A DNA stretch of 64,000 nt, from NCBI GenBank assembly GCA_021234155.1, contig JAJEKV010000018.1:16931415-16995414 (forward strand), in the 5' to 3' direction. The notes under the pieces are model-generated. The model saw only the letters and a program-made list of their open reading frames with translations, was not told the DNA's origin and searched no databases. This document shows positions 12,244-24,411 of this stretch, one piece after another; position 1 is the first letter of the stretch, and every line of letters starts with the position of its first letter. Position numbers and translations under genes: made by a program. The stretch is from Isoetes taiwanensis (Eukaryota > Streptophyta > Lycopodiopsida > Isoetales > Isoetaceae).

Positions 12244-13050
12244 AATGTTGAAGGTGTTCCTGGCAAAACCTTCAACCTCAGTGGTTTAGAACCTCCAGGT
12301 TGCTTGAGGCAACCACTCTAAGTGAGAAAATCCCAAGAAGAATGCTCAAAAAAATATTTAGAATTTTCCCTAAAGGGAAAAAAGTCTGCCTTGCAAGAAT
12401 GCATGCCAAATGCAAACTAAAGGGACTTTACTCATGATTCTTGATTCTAGAGCTGCACAAGACCTTGAAGGATATTGGTAAAAAAGTCAGATAGATTTTG
12501 ATGATGGCAAGCTTGTCAAATAAATAGTCCTGACCAGGTCAATTTTTAGTCAATATCCCTGGCAGAGAGAGAGATTTTCAAACTCGATATATATGGCTTT
12601 TTTTTTTAGATCTGAAGCTTCAATCACTTTCTAAAATGTCTGCACATAATGTTCCTGGGAGCCCTTTGCAGAAAGATGTGTCTCACTTTGGAATTTTGAT
12701 TTTTTTGACAAGTGTCTGTTACAAGGTATGAACAATGAATAAACTTGGGACTGCTAGATGATTGAAATGCTCTTTTTTCGCTTTTCTGTGGAATATAAAT
12801 GCTTATAATGACTGAGAACGGACTGATGTAGGCTACTTGATCAAAATATGAATGTGGAGTTGCACTAAACAGATCACTGACCCTATGGTGCAGGCTTTAA
12901 TTTATGCAAATGAATCAAGCAAACCCCATGATTTCCATGTATTTATACTCCAGATGCTCATATGCAATGCTCCTGCTTTTTTCCTTTCTTGCTAAATAAT
13001 GCATGAAAATGATGTCTGTCACAAAATCAATAGGAATCAGTCATAAATTC
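12244..13050 (-). repeat. 5' LTR of gypsy element 1 (outer end uncertain)
   Basis: The first 75 bases match the LTR at 6,933 with few changes; homology continues in patches to about 13,000 (compare ccagatgctc at both sites). Gag lies just inside it on the minus strand, so this is the upstream LTR. I could not place the outer terminus or a target duplication. Confidence 0.55.
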
Positions 13051-13560
13051 ATTAACAAGGCTCGGATTTTCATTTAACTGAGGATCACACAAGCAAACAA
13101 TAACAATTCCAAGCTCTAAGTCTTGGGCACAGGATTTAAAAGGTATACAATCAAGTAAACAACATAGATCTGTCAGTAATTCATGCAGAATATGATGTTC
13201 GGAAGGCGAAATCAAGCTCCAAATCTGTAAGCCAGTCCTTCTTCAAGGTAATCAATCTGTTTTTCATCTCAAAGCCCTCGAAAAACTTCTGTGCACAAAA
13301 GCCCCTTTTAAAATTCCCATGTTTCGTCCGGTTGTTGGCTAATTCTGCCCAATGCTCTGTCTTTTTGCTTCTGTGATGCATTCTTGGTGTTATGCAGGAC
13401 AATTCGGCAACTTAGAGTCATGATTAGGTGGTTGTTTCAGGCTAATTAGCCGGATCTTGGCACTTCTGGAATTTAGGGTTCTTGGTAGTTCCGTCGAGAT
13501 ATCCATAGGCCAAACTCAATCGGGAAGACAAGGGTATATAACAAAAAATAAATCCAATAT
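13051..13560. other. No gene recognised
   Basis: Short minus-strand ORFs of 62 and 73 codons occur here, neither with recognisable motifs. The segment may include the outer part of the gypsy LTR. Confidence 0.4.
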
Positions 13561-13870
13561 TATTAACAATTGACGTGCTATAACCACGTGGGCCTCAGTA
13601 CCTCCACCGCCCCACACGGATGTACCACGTGGCGGGGGGTGATTGGCTAAGGAATCTAGGCCGGGGGGGGGGGAAGGAAGGAAGGAAGGTATTTTTTATC
13701 GCCCACGGCGACCAATGGGTCTATGGGACCCAATACAAAAGGCAGCAAGCGGATTACTACCCGGGATTAAAACCCCGCCTGAAGGTTTTCGAGAGGAAAA
13801 ACCGTGGCGACAATCAGCCTGCTGACAAAACTGTTCCAATATACAAAATGCAAAACACACAAAATATATA
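13561..13870 (-). repeat. Repeat D with GGAAGG microsatellite
   Basis: A G-run followed by (GAAG)n at about 13,660-13,690 precedes a block whose reverse complement resembles 17,915-17,975: gttgccacggt, then tcctctcgaaaaccttc or cccctggaaacccttc, then a GC-rich tail. The same dispersed repeat therefore occurs twice, in opposite orientation, about 4 kb apart. No coding capacity seen. Confidence 0.5.
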
Positions 13871-13873
13871 CAC

Positions 13874-14940
13874 TCATGCACCGCGTACTTTTAGTAGTGC
13901 GATCGTGAGGCCAAAGGGGCAAAGGTGATTTCGCAGATCCGGTACCTCACGAATGTATGACCCCAGAACGCGTCGCGGCGGTGTGTTCATCAGCAAATGT
14001 AGGGCAAGTCCGCCGCATTTAAGGGGGTATCGGCCGGATCTGGCCCGAATGCCGGGCAACTCTCGGAAAGTGTGAGACTCATCCTCAATGGCACCGTTTG
14101 ACAACAAAACGGCAGGCACGTCTGGCGGGCTCCCAATCCACCTGCCCATCTACGATCACGAAGATGGTGGGCACACTGTCTGCGAATGGAGCCAATGAGT
14201 GCGCGCTTTTTCAGGCGGTAGGAGGGAGCAGTAGACTGCCGGGCCCAGGGCTAACGGGGTTGATGTCGTTTTGACCTGCTCTAGGCGTCGGGGTCCCGAG
14301 CTTGCCAAGGAAGCAAGCGTCCAGATACTCATGCGCGGTGTCAAATCGGCCTGCGTGTCACCTGCTTGCGCACATTGCTCACGCGTTCCATCGGCGAACC
14401 GATCTCTCTTACCTCTCAAGCGGGCCAGGCAGCTGCGGGCCCATTGCCGCAGCGTAAGCCAGTGCGGGGGCGAACATCACCCATATTAACCACTTTACGA
14501 AAATAGGCGATGTGTCTATCAAAGTTTGCCGTGACGGCAAGAATCGTTTTCTGCTTGGCAGAATCGATAGGGGACCCGAAGGTTTCACCCCAAGTGCCCG
14601 TGCCAAAAATGCCTTACGCACCTGCTCCAAGTCATTCTGTGTCGCCAAAGAGACGGCCACTGGCCCCAAACCTCGACCCCGATGCGGAAGGGACGGGCTC
14701 GACCGGTGCAAAACAGATGTGGATGATGGCCCCAATCATAGAGCTCTGCCCCGGACTGTTGTTCTCGCATGGCATAAAGCGCTTTCAGCCTGCTGTCACC
14801 AGAAGCGGATGGACGCCTCCCAACAGGCGAGGAGGGGAACTCCACCCCTAGGTACTTGTAGGTGGGCGTGACCTCCACAGTATCCCCGGGATATGTGAGT
14901 GAGTGGAGGGGAGGAGGGGGAGGGTAGATAGGAAACATTT
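13874..14940 (-). pseudogene. LINE (non-LTR) ORF2 C-terminal remnant
   Basis: This GC-rich island, unlike its surroundings, has on the minus strand a sequence with YKYLGVEF (about 14,857), followed by RLKALYAMREQ and, in the next frame, NDLEQVRKAFLARALGV. That is the order seen downstream of the RT in L1/R2-like elements, where the post-RT region begins 'KYLG'. At least two frameshifts break it. Upstream RT and endonuclease are missing, as is a poly(A) tail, so this is an internal fragment. The family match rests on a short motif and overall layout. Confidence 0.6.
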
Positions 14941-15597
14941 ACTTGGCTAAGAATAGTTTTTCTAGTCAAAACTTGGGATGAAGTGGACATGATGTGAGTG
15001 ACATGTGGATGATGATGTTGAAGTGTTGGTGATGATGTGGCAAAATGATGTGTCTCCCTTATGGATTCAGCCATGTAATTTGAAGAATTTTTGCAAAAGA
15101 TAAAATTTCAATGGGGTGACACGTGCATGGTGTGACATGGCAACGTGGATGACATGTATGGTGACTTGGCCTCTTTGAGTGTTGTCATAGGTCAAATTGA
15201 GCATTAATGCATACAATTCTAGGCAAATTTTGACTTTTAAGTGCTTCTCTTAGGAATTTTGTGCCCTCTCTCATTTTTTGACTTTTAGAGAGAGGAAGTT
15301 GACCTTTGACCATGTGTATGACCAAGTCAAGTGGACATTTGTGCTTCAATGAGATGGTGATGGCATGGTAAGTGTGTGTGGGATGTGAATGACATGTAAA
15401 GGAGAAGTTTTGACTAGAAAAAATCTTCTAGGCCAATTTTGACTTGTGAAATGAAATGTAGGCATGGAACTTGGAGTCCCATGGTCATATCTTCATGGTG
15501 AAGGGTGTGGAGGGTTTAGGATGGGAATCAAAGAATATAATTATGCCAAGAACTCAAATGCTAGCATCATATATCAAGAACTCTTCAAGGGGTCTTC
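14941..15597. other. No gene recognised; GATGATG/TGACATG-rich text
   Basis: Low-complexity sequence with many short recurrences of gtgacatg, gatgatg and ttttgacttttag. It has no plausible ORF and looks like decayed non-coding repeat. Confidence 0.45.
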
Positions 15598-15787
15598 AAA
15601 TCTTTAAATTTTTGCTTGAATCACCTTCATGACTTGCTTGTGTGACCTTAGTCAAATGTCCTCACCTTGCTCTTCAAGTCTTCTTATCAAAGTGTATTCT
15701 CCTTGTATATCCAAGTTCAAATCAAGGTGTGAGCATGAGAATATGACAATGTGTCTTGCTCTTCCATGCTGCCATAGCATGGCAGCA
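15598..15787 (+). repeat. Repeat C, copy 2
   Basis: Second copy of the segment at 7,130-7,330, same orientation, near-identical, ending in the same palindromic ccatgctgccatagcatgg. Here it stands outside any recognisable LTR. Confidence 0.75.
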
Positions 15788-16680
15788 ATGATCTCATTCA
15801 GAAGTACCATTCTGAGGCTCGACCTCATAGTCGTCAGGATGACTTCAATCAAGTCACCAATTTTTCACCTTCCAAGATAGTGCCTGCTTTCTTCTTCTCC
15901 GAGTGTTTTTTTGGTTTTGAGGGGGGAGGGGGGAGGGAAGGGAGAGTGTTAATCCTGTGCCACCAGGCACTGGACTATTTATGAGCACTACACAGGCCAG
16001 CACACAAGAGCCCAAAAGCAAGGGTCGAGGTCATGCAGGAGCGTCAGGTAGTAAGACCATGCCCACGCAGAAACCCACGCCCTCGGCAAGGAAGAGGGCA
16101 AGGGGTGACAAGTGACCAACCACGGGGAGTGCGGCCTTAACTTAGCAGGATTTGCGGCACTAATGATGGCACCAAAAAGATTCCTCCAAATCAAGCATAT
16201 GATCCAGGAGTTGCTAACCGAGATCACAAAGGCTCTGCCATATGCCTATTTTGGGCCTGAGGCCGTTGTACTATATATATCAGTAGAGGTAGACCTTAAG
16301 TTTTAGATGAGACTTAATATCATCTTGTTTTAGTTTTTCTTAGCGTCTTGCAAGACCTCATTTACTCCTTATGATATTGAAGGGATTCTTATCTTGACAT
16401 ACAGTTTCCTTTGCTTTCTTGTTTTGTTCTTTCTTTTCCTATCTCTTTTGCAAAATCCTGCATGACACACTATACTAAGGATCTGTCTGTTTGATCCAAG
16501 GTCCTCATAGAGGCCCATCTTGCAGACAATCCCGAACCCAGACCCTAAACACTCTTAACAACCTTCTATATAATGTATTCTGGCAGCAGCATTCAAGGAT
16601 TATTTACGAGATTTCGTCGAGATTTTTGGGATGACTTCAGTATTTTCAGTCAATACCAATGACCATTTGAAAAAAAGTAA
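15788..16680. other. No gene recognised
   Basis: Contains a G-run (about 15,920-15,945) and short ORFs on both strands without recognisable motifs. The part from 16,300 to 16,560 is AT-rich and non-coding in appearance. Confidence 0.4.
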
Positions 16681-16925
16681 GAGCTTGTTTCATTCGATAC
16701 AGGAAATATGGTATCTTTCTCAACCCATTTAAATGTTCCTTTGCTGTCAAACATTGCATTCTTTTAGGTAGAATTATCTCTCAAGATGGACTGTAGTAGG
16801 CTTTAGAAAAGGTAAGATCATATCAGATTTAAGACTGCCTATAACAATCAAGGAATTGCAGGCTTTTCTTGGTCATGTGGGTTACCATAAGAGGTTCATT
16901 CGTCATTATGCTGATAAGGCCTTGC
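16681..16925 (+). pseudogene. Ty3/gypsy reverse transcriptase scrap
   Basis: Plus-strand text reads, with one in-frame stop pair and a frameshift, as the end of a gypsy RT: YGIFLNPFKCSFAV, then LLGRIISQDGL, then LPITIKELQAFLGH and RRFIRHYADKA-like residues. These are the conserved blocks after the YxDD motif that lead into RNase H. It is on the opposite strand to both gypsy elements here and ends where the foldback repeat begins, so it is an independent, truncated insertion. Confidence 0.75.
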
Positions 16926-16934
16926 CATTTAGCA

Positions 16935-17405
16935 CCTCCAGTGATAACCAATGCCCCAAAAGCGTTATCCAATAGGCCCCAACTATTCCAGGCTTTGTTC
17001 CATACCCCACAGACCATATCAATTCCTTCCCTTCCTCGAGATGCCTGCCCTCAAGCATAATCCACACACCAATGTTGCCACGGGGAATTGAACATTGGCT
17101 CTAAACCAAATGTTAAGCACTAGCACCTCTAATGTAACCAACGCACCAAAATGGCAGATCCTTCATGAAAATCATTATCTAGTGTTTAACATTTAGCACC
17201 AGAGCCAAAGTTTAATTTCTTGCGATAAAATTGGTGTGTTCCACATGTTTGGGGCAAGCATCTCAAGAAAGGGAAGGAATTGATATGGTATGGGTGCCTG
17301 TGGTTATAGGATAAAGCCTCGTAGAGGTTGGGGCTCATGAAGGATCCGCCCTTTTGGTGTGTTGGTTATCACTAGAGGTGCTAGCTAGTGTGTTAACATT
17401 TTCAA
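16935..17405. repeat. Foldback (inverted) repeat
   Basis: The left arm (about 16,935-17,145) pairs imperfectly with the right arm (about 17,180-17,400). Shared blocks include gataaccaa...accaaaa, accatatcaattccttccc, gagatgcctgcc/gagatgcttgcc, and ttggctct...ttaa. The start of the left arm recurs in the centre (accaacgcaccaaaatgg). It may form a long hairpin when transcribed. No coding content. Confidence 0.65.
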
Positions 17406-17993
17406 TTGTTACAAATGACATGTTCTTCCTGCAAAATTATGAACTTATTAGAAAGTAGAAAACACCACAAGGTACTTGATTTACCACCCAATCGGACCAA
17501 TCAGAAAAGATATCACCAAGTCAAGCTACTCCGCAAGACTATATAAGTACAAGCTCTTTAAGCCACCACTGGTGTTATGGGAACTCCTTTAAATGATATG
17601 GTCAAGCAAAAAGCTAGAGGAAATATTACAAGGTAATGTTAGGCTTAAAAAGAAACAGAGCTAGTTGTGCAATCAATTGAGATCCCTATGCACCTTTTTG
17701 GGCATAACTCTCAGAATGTAAGCCATCTATGGACAAGCAAACCCAATCTAGAAAATAGACTTCAAGAGCTTTCCAACATATGATATTGGGTACGACTTTA
17801 GTACGGACATTGGCATAGTACCTCTAGGAGGTCATGGACATGGGGGATCAGCAACACTCATTAACATGCATCTCATGATGTGTGGTAATGTGTTTTGTAT
17901 ATTTTGTACATGTTCTCATTGTTGCCACGGTATTTCCCCTGGAAACCCTTCGGGGCGAGGGTTTTTTAGTTCGAACAGTAATAACTCTATTGC
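17406..17993. other. No gene recognised; includes second piece of repeat D
   Basis: AT-rich text followed by a repeat D segment (17,915-17,975) that abuts the outer end of the element 2 LTR. No ORF of note. Confidence 0.4.
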
Positions 17994-19560
17994 TGTGATG
18001 CTCCCCGAATCTATACGATGCTCCCATCGTATAAATACGAGAAATTCCCCTCCCATGGCGAACCCATCACCACGGAAAGGCCCTCCATCTGACTCGGACC
18101 ACTTGTGATGGCCAAGTGTCCGGGTGAAGGACACAGAGGTGTCATTCGTCCCACACCTTCTATGGGAATCTTATATAGCGGAAGCGTATATATATGTTAG
18201 CACCTAGCAACAGTACTAATAAATAATATACCACCACGAAGGGTGGCCCATCATCATCAACACAACTAATAATAGAATACCAACATAAGAAAGGAAATGC
18301 ACCATAAATAAGGGCTCTACCCCGGACTCAGACTCTATGGGGTCGAATGACGGTCAGGGCCTCAAGATAACAGCAGACAGAGGTATAACATGGCGTTGGC
18401 TGGTATGGAACATGGCTAGGATAGTCCACTCCATCCGCCCCTCTTTTGCACACTTTGCAGATAGGTTGAATCATGCTATGACGTGCTTGTAGCCCTTCGG
18501 AGACACAATCCCAAGGAATCACCCTATGGAACTACTCCAGATTACATCTCCCTGGTCCGATGAGGCAGGTCGGAGAAGCTTCCCCTCCTGGATCACAACA
18601 GTTCCCTGGGTGTGCTAGAGGATACCGGCCACACTTGCAACACCCATATCCGTACCCGACTTACCCCCCTAAATCTACACAAAGTCGAGGACGTCCATAA
18701 AGGCCATATCCAACGACCCAGGAGGTGTCAGACCCATACCCGGCCCACACAGTGACCGACTATAAGCCTAGCATACTGTAGAAGCCCCAGTAGCCACGCT
18801 CAGCAAGGCTCCACCCCCCTTCACCAGTTGTGTCCGTTGTTTGGTGCTGACCCACATCATAGCATCCACAACCAGGTTGGCTCTTGTGCACAGACCGCAT
18901 TTACTGGGTTTTAAGGGTTCTAACTAGGAACATCTCTACTTCTAGATGGCCTTTACGTCTTTACCCTTCGTTTACCCATACAACACAGGAGGAACATAAA
19001 GAGAACTATCAATATACATCTATCCATCCATAGCTTCGAATAGAACATAAATTAGAGATTAACCATACATCTATTCATACAAGGGTTAACTCTAGCTACC
19101 TTCTGAGCATACAAGGGTTAGTCCTATGACCCAAGCTATCTACATACTAACCGGGATCATAGCTAGATCTACTATCTCTCTGGTTCTCCATCCTTCTGGC
19201 TGGAACAGGGTGGGACAACAGTTCCTCCTCCACCAACCTCCCCCGAATTCGAATTGGGGCAAATGGGGGTATAAAACTCCAATTTGGGTCCCAAGTTAGC
19301 AAGCCTCCCTTGCCCAATCGATTTGAGCCAGGTGGCAACTCCAAATTGGTTAATATTAACTAATTTGATATTTTAACTCCTTTTAATATTAGGTTAAGCC
19401 CTAAATTTGAATTAGAGTTTAGGGTTAGGTTTCCACATTAATAATTAATGATTAACATAGCTAACCTTAGCTTATGGATAATTAATGTGCCATTAATTAT
19501 TCATAGTGACGTGTCATGTATTTATACTCAAATAGGCATATAAATACGTGGAACGTCACA
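17994..19560 (-). repeat. 3' LTR of gypsy element 2
   Basis: On the minus strand it starts TGTGACGTTCCACG, next to a canonical polypurine tract, and ends ...CATCACA at 17,994. Homologous blocks shared with the other LTR include ctatacgatgc, cgaagggtg, ggctcagactc/ggactcagactc, tagtccactccatccgcccctc and cacactttgcagat. Many indels separate the two. Confidence 0.8.
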
Positions 19561-19573
19561 TTCTCCCCACCTT
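19561..19573 (-). other. Polypurine tract of gypsy element 2
   Basis: The minus strand reads AAGGTGGGGAGAA directly before the LTR start TGTGACG. This is the plus-strand cDNA priming site in Ty3/gypsy elements. Just upstream, gaggacaacatcat resembles the usual end of plant gypsy pol. Confidence 0.85.
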
Positions 19574-20738
19574 AAAAATGATGTTGTCCTCAGCATCAAG
19601 ACTACTCTTGTTATAGGGCATATATCGTACATTGGAAGGAAGTCTCCCCTCCTTAAAGAGATAGCGTGAGATTATGTGTCACACAGACGATGTCATGTTT
19701 AAAGTGATTAAGTTTGAAATGACTTGTAATGTGCAATTTATAACTCTGGGATATAAAAGATAGAGGTATAGATCAGACATGATAATCGTTTACGACCGTC
19801 AAAAGTCAAAAGTCAAAATTTGTGGAAGTCTCACTGTTTTCACAATATACCTAATTGAGAATTCATTGTTTGTACACATACATGTAAGTGATTATATATT
19901 ATAAATGGGTATAGATATAAACAACTTCTAGTTGTTCTTTTAATATAATACACAGTTATAATTCTGTCATTGTTTACTACAAGTCATTTCTAATGCTATT
20001 AAGCTATGTCTATATGTTTATTATATTTTCTCTTTACCTTACAGTTTGTTTTATTACAGTGAGCCCTAATTTAATTTTGTATCAAAATTTTGTTTTCTTA
20101 GTTTGTTACAGTTTTAACAAGCCGTATATTGCTATCCTCAGTAATTTACATGCCCCTCACATTTATACTTATCCTTTAATATAATTATATATTATATTGT
20201 ATTTCACATTTTTATATATATACTTTAATATTAATTACAAACACACGTTCTTCATCATTTATTATTCGTAACCTTTTTATAATTATAATCTAAGTCTTGT
20301 TATTCCCTCATTAATTTGTGTAACCCATATAGAATTAACTCATTCTATTATATTTGATTAAGTGTTTAAATATCTTTCTCCTTTTGATTATCTTTAATAT
20401 TTCCACACTCACACTCTCTATCTTTACCATAGTTTACACTCACATGAGCACACATATTAATTCAATGTCTATATATTTATCAGACGTGCAGACATTCTTA
20501 TATTGACATTGCACAGATACGGCGGAAACATCAAAAGCATGCCTGGTGCTTCTTGAGGCTGTTATATTATATAATGATGGTTAAGCAGGTCCTGGGCTCT
20601 TGCTTGAAGTAGAAGTGTTGAACGTTGGGAATAAGGAATGGTAAGGTATCTTGATTTGGGATTGATAGTCGAAAGAATTGGTATAACGATGTTTGTTATC
20701 CCATTGAAGCACTGGACTTAATAATTATGAGGATTGAT
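19574..20738. other. AT-rich filler in place of RT, RNase H and integrase
   Basis: About 1.2 kb where some 2.5 kb of pol would be expected. It has many TATATA runs, no RT or integrase motif on the minus strand and no convincing ORF. Either pol was deleted and replaced or an unrelated AT-rich insertion sits here. Confidence 0.6.
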
Positions 20739-21380
20739 TTATGGTGCGGCATATATAAGGGGGGAGTTGCTTAATCTCATCAGGAAACAAGCATGGAATT
20801 CCTTCACCAACTTTGCTATCGGCTTTGGAAGCTTGCTCAATGCTTTGGCCTCTTTCTCTTCCTCTGTCTCTTCCTCGTCAGCTTGGAGTTTGAAGACGTA
20901 GGCCACTTGCTCCTTCCTTATGCATTTAAGTAATTTCTTACTAGACATGCATTGTATAATTGGTGTGACTTCTTTACTTGCTATCTCAATGATCTTGCCT
21001 TCTGGCGTTGTTAAGGTCACCTTCCACTTCCCACAATCAATGACGGCTCCTGCTGGTCCAAGATATTCCATGCCTATTATCAAATCATATTTGCCGATAT
21101 TCATCACTTCAACTAATTGATTCCCGACAAGTCTATGTTGAAGTTGATTCTCTTTCCTGCTGTGTGCCTGATTGCTCCACTAGCCAACACAACCGGCCTA
21201 GGCTTTGACTGCAACGGCTTCAGCTTCAACGTCTGTAGCATCCTCGGCGACGCAAAGTTGTGGGTGCTCCCTGTATCTATCAGGACTATGAAAGATTTTG
21301 CTTTGGCTTTCCCGGTTGTGGAGATTACTTGGTATTGACTTTGACGTTCTCAGTGTCAATGGCGGCAAAAATAAAGCACT
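20739..21380 (-). pseudogene. Aspartic protease of gypsy element 2
   Basis: The minus strand has the retropepsin active site VLIDTGSTHNFASP (DTGS codons at 21,277-21,266), then PRPVVLASG, and after a frameshift near 21,120 the block YDLIIGMEYLG, the second conserved protease motif. It ends with LPKPIAKLVKEFHACF, the normal linker into RT, and then stops. The frameshift and the lost RT make it non-functional. Confidence 0.85.
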
Positions 21381-21384
21381 CACC

Positions 21385-22715
21385 CTAGATATAGTCTGGT
21401 GCATCGTCCTCGTCAGCGTCCGTGGGTGTCTCCCATCCCATCTCCACTAATACCGCGTTCATCACCAAGGGGCAGTTGTTTGTCCTATGCCCTGGCTGGA
21501 AACACCTAAAGCACAGCTGCTTTTCTATACACTCCTGCTTCTTCTCTTTGGGAATGGATTGCAAAAACTGTTTTACTGCCTTTGAATAGTTGGAACCCCC
21601 TCCTTGCTCTTTGAAGGTCACCTGCTTCTTATCCTGCTTACCAAAGTTTGCATTGCCCTGCTTCCCATAATTTGCGTTGTATTGTGGCCTGCTAGCTGCT
21701 GGGCTTGCCGCTCTTGGGCTATAGCCTCCCAATACCCTTTCCCTTATCCTAATAGTATTGCTGCCTCGGTCTGCTCTCTTGGGGTTCCCGTTCCTTGCAA
21801 GCTTACTGCTTTAGATTCCGCTTCTGACACCGTCCTAGGGTTTATTGCTCTTACTAGCTTCCGGATTTCCTCGTTCAACCCTTCTATGTAACCCTCTACT
21901 CCGTGTCTTTCATTCAACTTCGGCACATAGAGCCTTAGTCTCATGAATTCTTCCATGTATTTCTGAACTGACTTATTGCCCTGTTGCAACCTGTAAAACT
22001 GCTGCATCATGTGACACTTGTGTTCCCTTGGCACATAATGCCGCTTAAATGCTTTGGCAAACTTCTTGAATTTGCAGCTATCCCTGCTTAAGCCATGGGC
22101 TTTGGCATAGCCCTTCCACCAAATCCTAGCTGCTCTCTTAAGGTTGGCTGTTGCTACTCTGCCTTTGTCCTTGTCCTTCATGCTATAGGATTGCCATACT
22201 CTCTCATTTCATCTAACCATGCCTCGGCTTCCATCCCAGACCTGTTATCTCCCAAGAATTGTTCCAACTTTCTTGCTTTCCATACATTGCTGAGCGTCGA
22301 GTCAACCTTCTTCTGATAGTCGGCTTGTGTCCTGCCCCTATCACGGTTTGGACCCTCCCGACGGCCCTGTTGCTCATCCTCCTGCTCTTCTGATTCAGAG
22401 TCGGAGTCGGAACTAGAGTCTGAGGACTCTGTGCTGGGTGATCTCCTTCCCCGGCTTCTCTTCTTTAGTTTAGTTGCTCGGGCGGCTGGTGTTTCTGGCA
22501 ATTGTACGTTCTGGTCTGGTCCCCCCTGTTGCTGCTCCTGCCAGCAGTGCTCTTATCTCGTGGATGTATGACCTTATCTGGGATATCTCCTGCTCTGGGG
22601 TTGGTGCTTCGAAGTCCTGGTACAGATTTCTTGGCTGGAATTGCCTTGGTGGAGTGCGCTCTTGCTCATGTTGTCCTTGTTGTTCAACATTTCTAGGTAC
22701 TCTAGTTGCATACAC
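21385..22715 (-). pseudogene. Gag of gypsy element 2
   Basis: It starts at the ATG at 22,715 with a Gln/Arg/Pro-rich leader (VPRNVEQQGQHEQERTPPRQ). The following frames (22,501-22,178 and 22,181-21,744) give an acidic Ser-rich linker (SSDSSSDSDSESEEQEDE) and the capsid core (EAWLDEMREYG, ARIWWKGYA, FKRHYVPREHKCHMMQQF, VQKYMEEFMRLRLYVPKL). The last frame (21,732-21,385) carries one CCHC knuckle, CFRCFQPGHRTNNC. At least three register changes break it. In function it is the particle-forming, RNA-packaging protein. Confidence 0.85.
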
Positions 22716-22881
22716 ATTAGATTACACTCTGATGATTAGTTCATTGTTTTGTCATTGCATTGGTTTGTTTGATATAATTGTGGGGACATAATATATCAAG
22801 AGAACATTATCAATATCACATTTATAGATATAATATGTTTACATTCAAAGGTAGTCATGAAAAATTAAAAAATTTTAAGTT

Positions 22882-24411
22882 TTATTCTTGGAGTCTTTTG
22901 ATATAGTGTGGGTTGTCCTCCAAGAATTTCTTCACTTGGGCTGTGCCGACTGTTCGTCCTATAGGTTCCTCAGGATGTTGGTGGCCATGCCTCCTTGGAG
23001 TGCAGTCACTAAGTCTTCAATCCTTCTGTCTGATATATAGGCTGCGGTGATTGCCAACCTGCCCTGTCGCCTATAAGGGACCGTGAAGTTGAAGATGCTT
23101 AATGCTATTGTCCTCTTGACAAGGATGACATGGTCGGTGTTTGGGGCCATACGAGCATGTCCTCCGAATCCTGAGAGAGCAATGAGCATAAAAACTCCTT
23201 CTTCCCCCCGTGGGCTGAATTGGCGGTGTATGACCGCTATCCTTCCATCAATGAGCAGAGGTAGAACTTGAGGGCTTTGTCGTGCCCTGCATCCTCGCCG
23301 GATCTGAATGCAGCCCTATGTCTTCCCGAGTATTCGTCAACCGGTACTTCTACCATCTCCCTGTAGTCGCTGTACATGGAAGACGTTAAGTTGATGCTGC
23401 CTAAGTTGATAATGCCTTCGGTTGGTGCTGGTGCCACAGCTGAGCTGCTGGGTAAGAGTGCACTCGTTGATTTCCCCCTAATTCCCATCCATTCTTGGAT
23501 TGCTAAGAACTCCTCCTCTGTAGGCAACTGCTGCTGAGCCATCATCTCCCTGATGCCAGTGTAGGCTTCTATGTCCGTGGATGTGTGACCAGTGTACGTC
23601 CGAGCCTCCCTTCTGCTGATGGGGAAGTTCTGTGTCTCCTGGTCGATGAAGTCATTGAGGTCCGGTTGCTGACGTAGGAGATGTAGGAGCTCGTCTATCC
23701 TGTAGCCCCTGTCCCTGCACTCTGGAAGGTTCTTGATGTCGTGGAGGCTCAGGTACGCCTCTCCTTAGATGATTATTGGGGTTAAGCTTGTGATGCCTAG
23801 CCCAAGTGGTGCCGCGTGGTTCTCAGCCCCTCTTCGAAGCTTTAGAGTTGCTGCTCGGCTTGCTGCCTTTCTTTTACTAGGTCGATGTTAGTGATGTCTT
23901 CCGTGTCTGACCCACGTTCCTCCTCTTCCTCCTGCTCCTCCCTCTCGTACTCCAGATGCATCTGCTCTTCTTCTGCTGCTGCCATGGCCATAGGCTCAAT
24001 GTCTAGGGGTTGGACAGATGGTTCCCCTATCTGGGTTTGGGTTCTATGGGATAAGAATATTGCTACGGCTGCGGTGTAAGAGAAATATCTCCTCCTATTT
24101 ACTGATACAGACATATAATTAGGCAAGCGGTTAGCCTTGTTTTCTAAGTACTTGTCTATGTTAGGGATATCTTGCAGAGCTGTACGAAGGGCCATGCTTG
24201 GAGCAAAGTATCCTATGCAAGGTGGGAGTTCTACTAGAGAAGGTCCTATCTTGACATGGAATTTGGCCATAATATCTTGGTAATAGGGGGTGGCATTGAT
24301 GGTTGCCTCGACATCAATCTCCTTCTAGAAGACGACAAAAACTGAGTTGACGTCGGTCTCGGCCACATGAGCAGTGGCGCTGTACCATCGCTTGAATGCA
24401 GAGGTTGCCAT
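22882..24411 (-). pseudogene. Unidentified ORF X of gypsy element 2 (~500 codons, damaged)
   Basis: From an ATG at 24,411 the reading runs through several registers to a TAA at 22,884-22,882. An early in-frame TAG lies near 24,328; register changes or stops occur near 23,842, 23,765, 23,245 and 22,970. The N-terminal half has helix-like text (IGYFAPSMALRTALQDI) and an acidic coiled stretch around residue 150 (EREEQEEEEE). The C-terminal half has VPYRRQGRLAITAAY and ends near FLEDNPHYIKRLQE. Composition is protein-like throughout, so it was once a gene. I recognise no family: no zinc knuckle, protease, RT or histone motif. Its TATA box and upstream hairpins match those of the H3-like gene next to it. 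Confidence 0.6.

Noticed and set aside
13874-14940. Bacterial or organellar insert, suggested by high GC
   Set aside because: Minus-strand YKYLGVEF layout fits a LINE ORF2 remnant better, and no bacterial gene is visible.
22882-24411. ORF X as an RNA-virus nucleocapsid or capsid
   Set aside because: It has protein-like helices but no diagnostic motif; I could not support any viral family from sequence alone.
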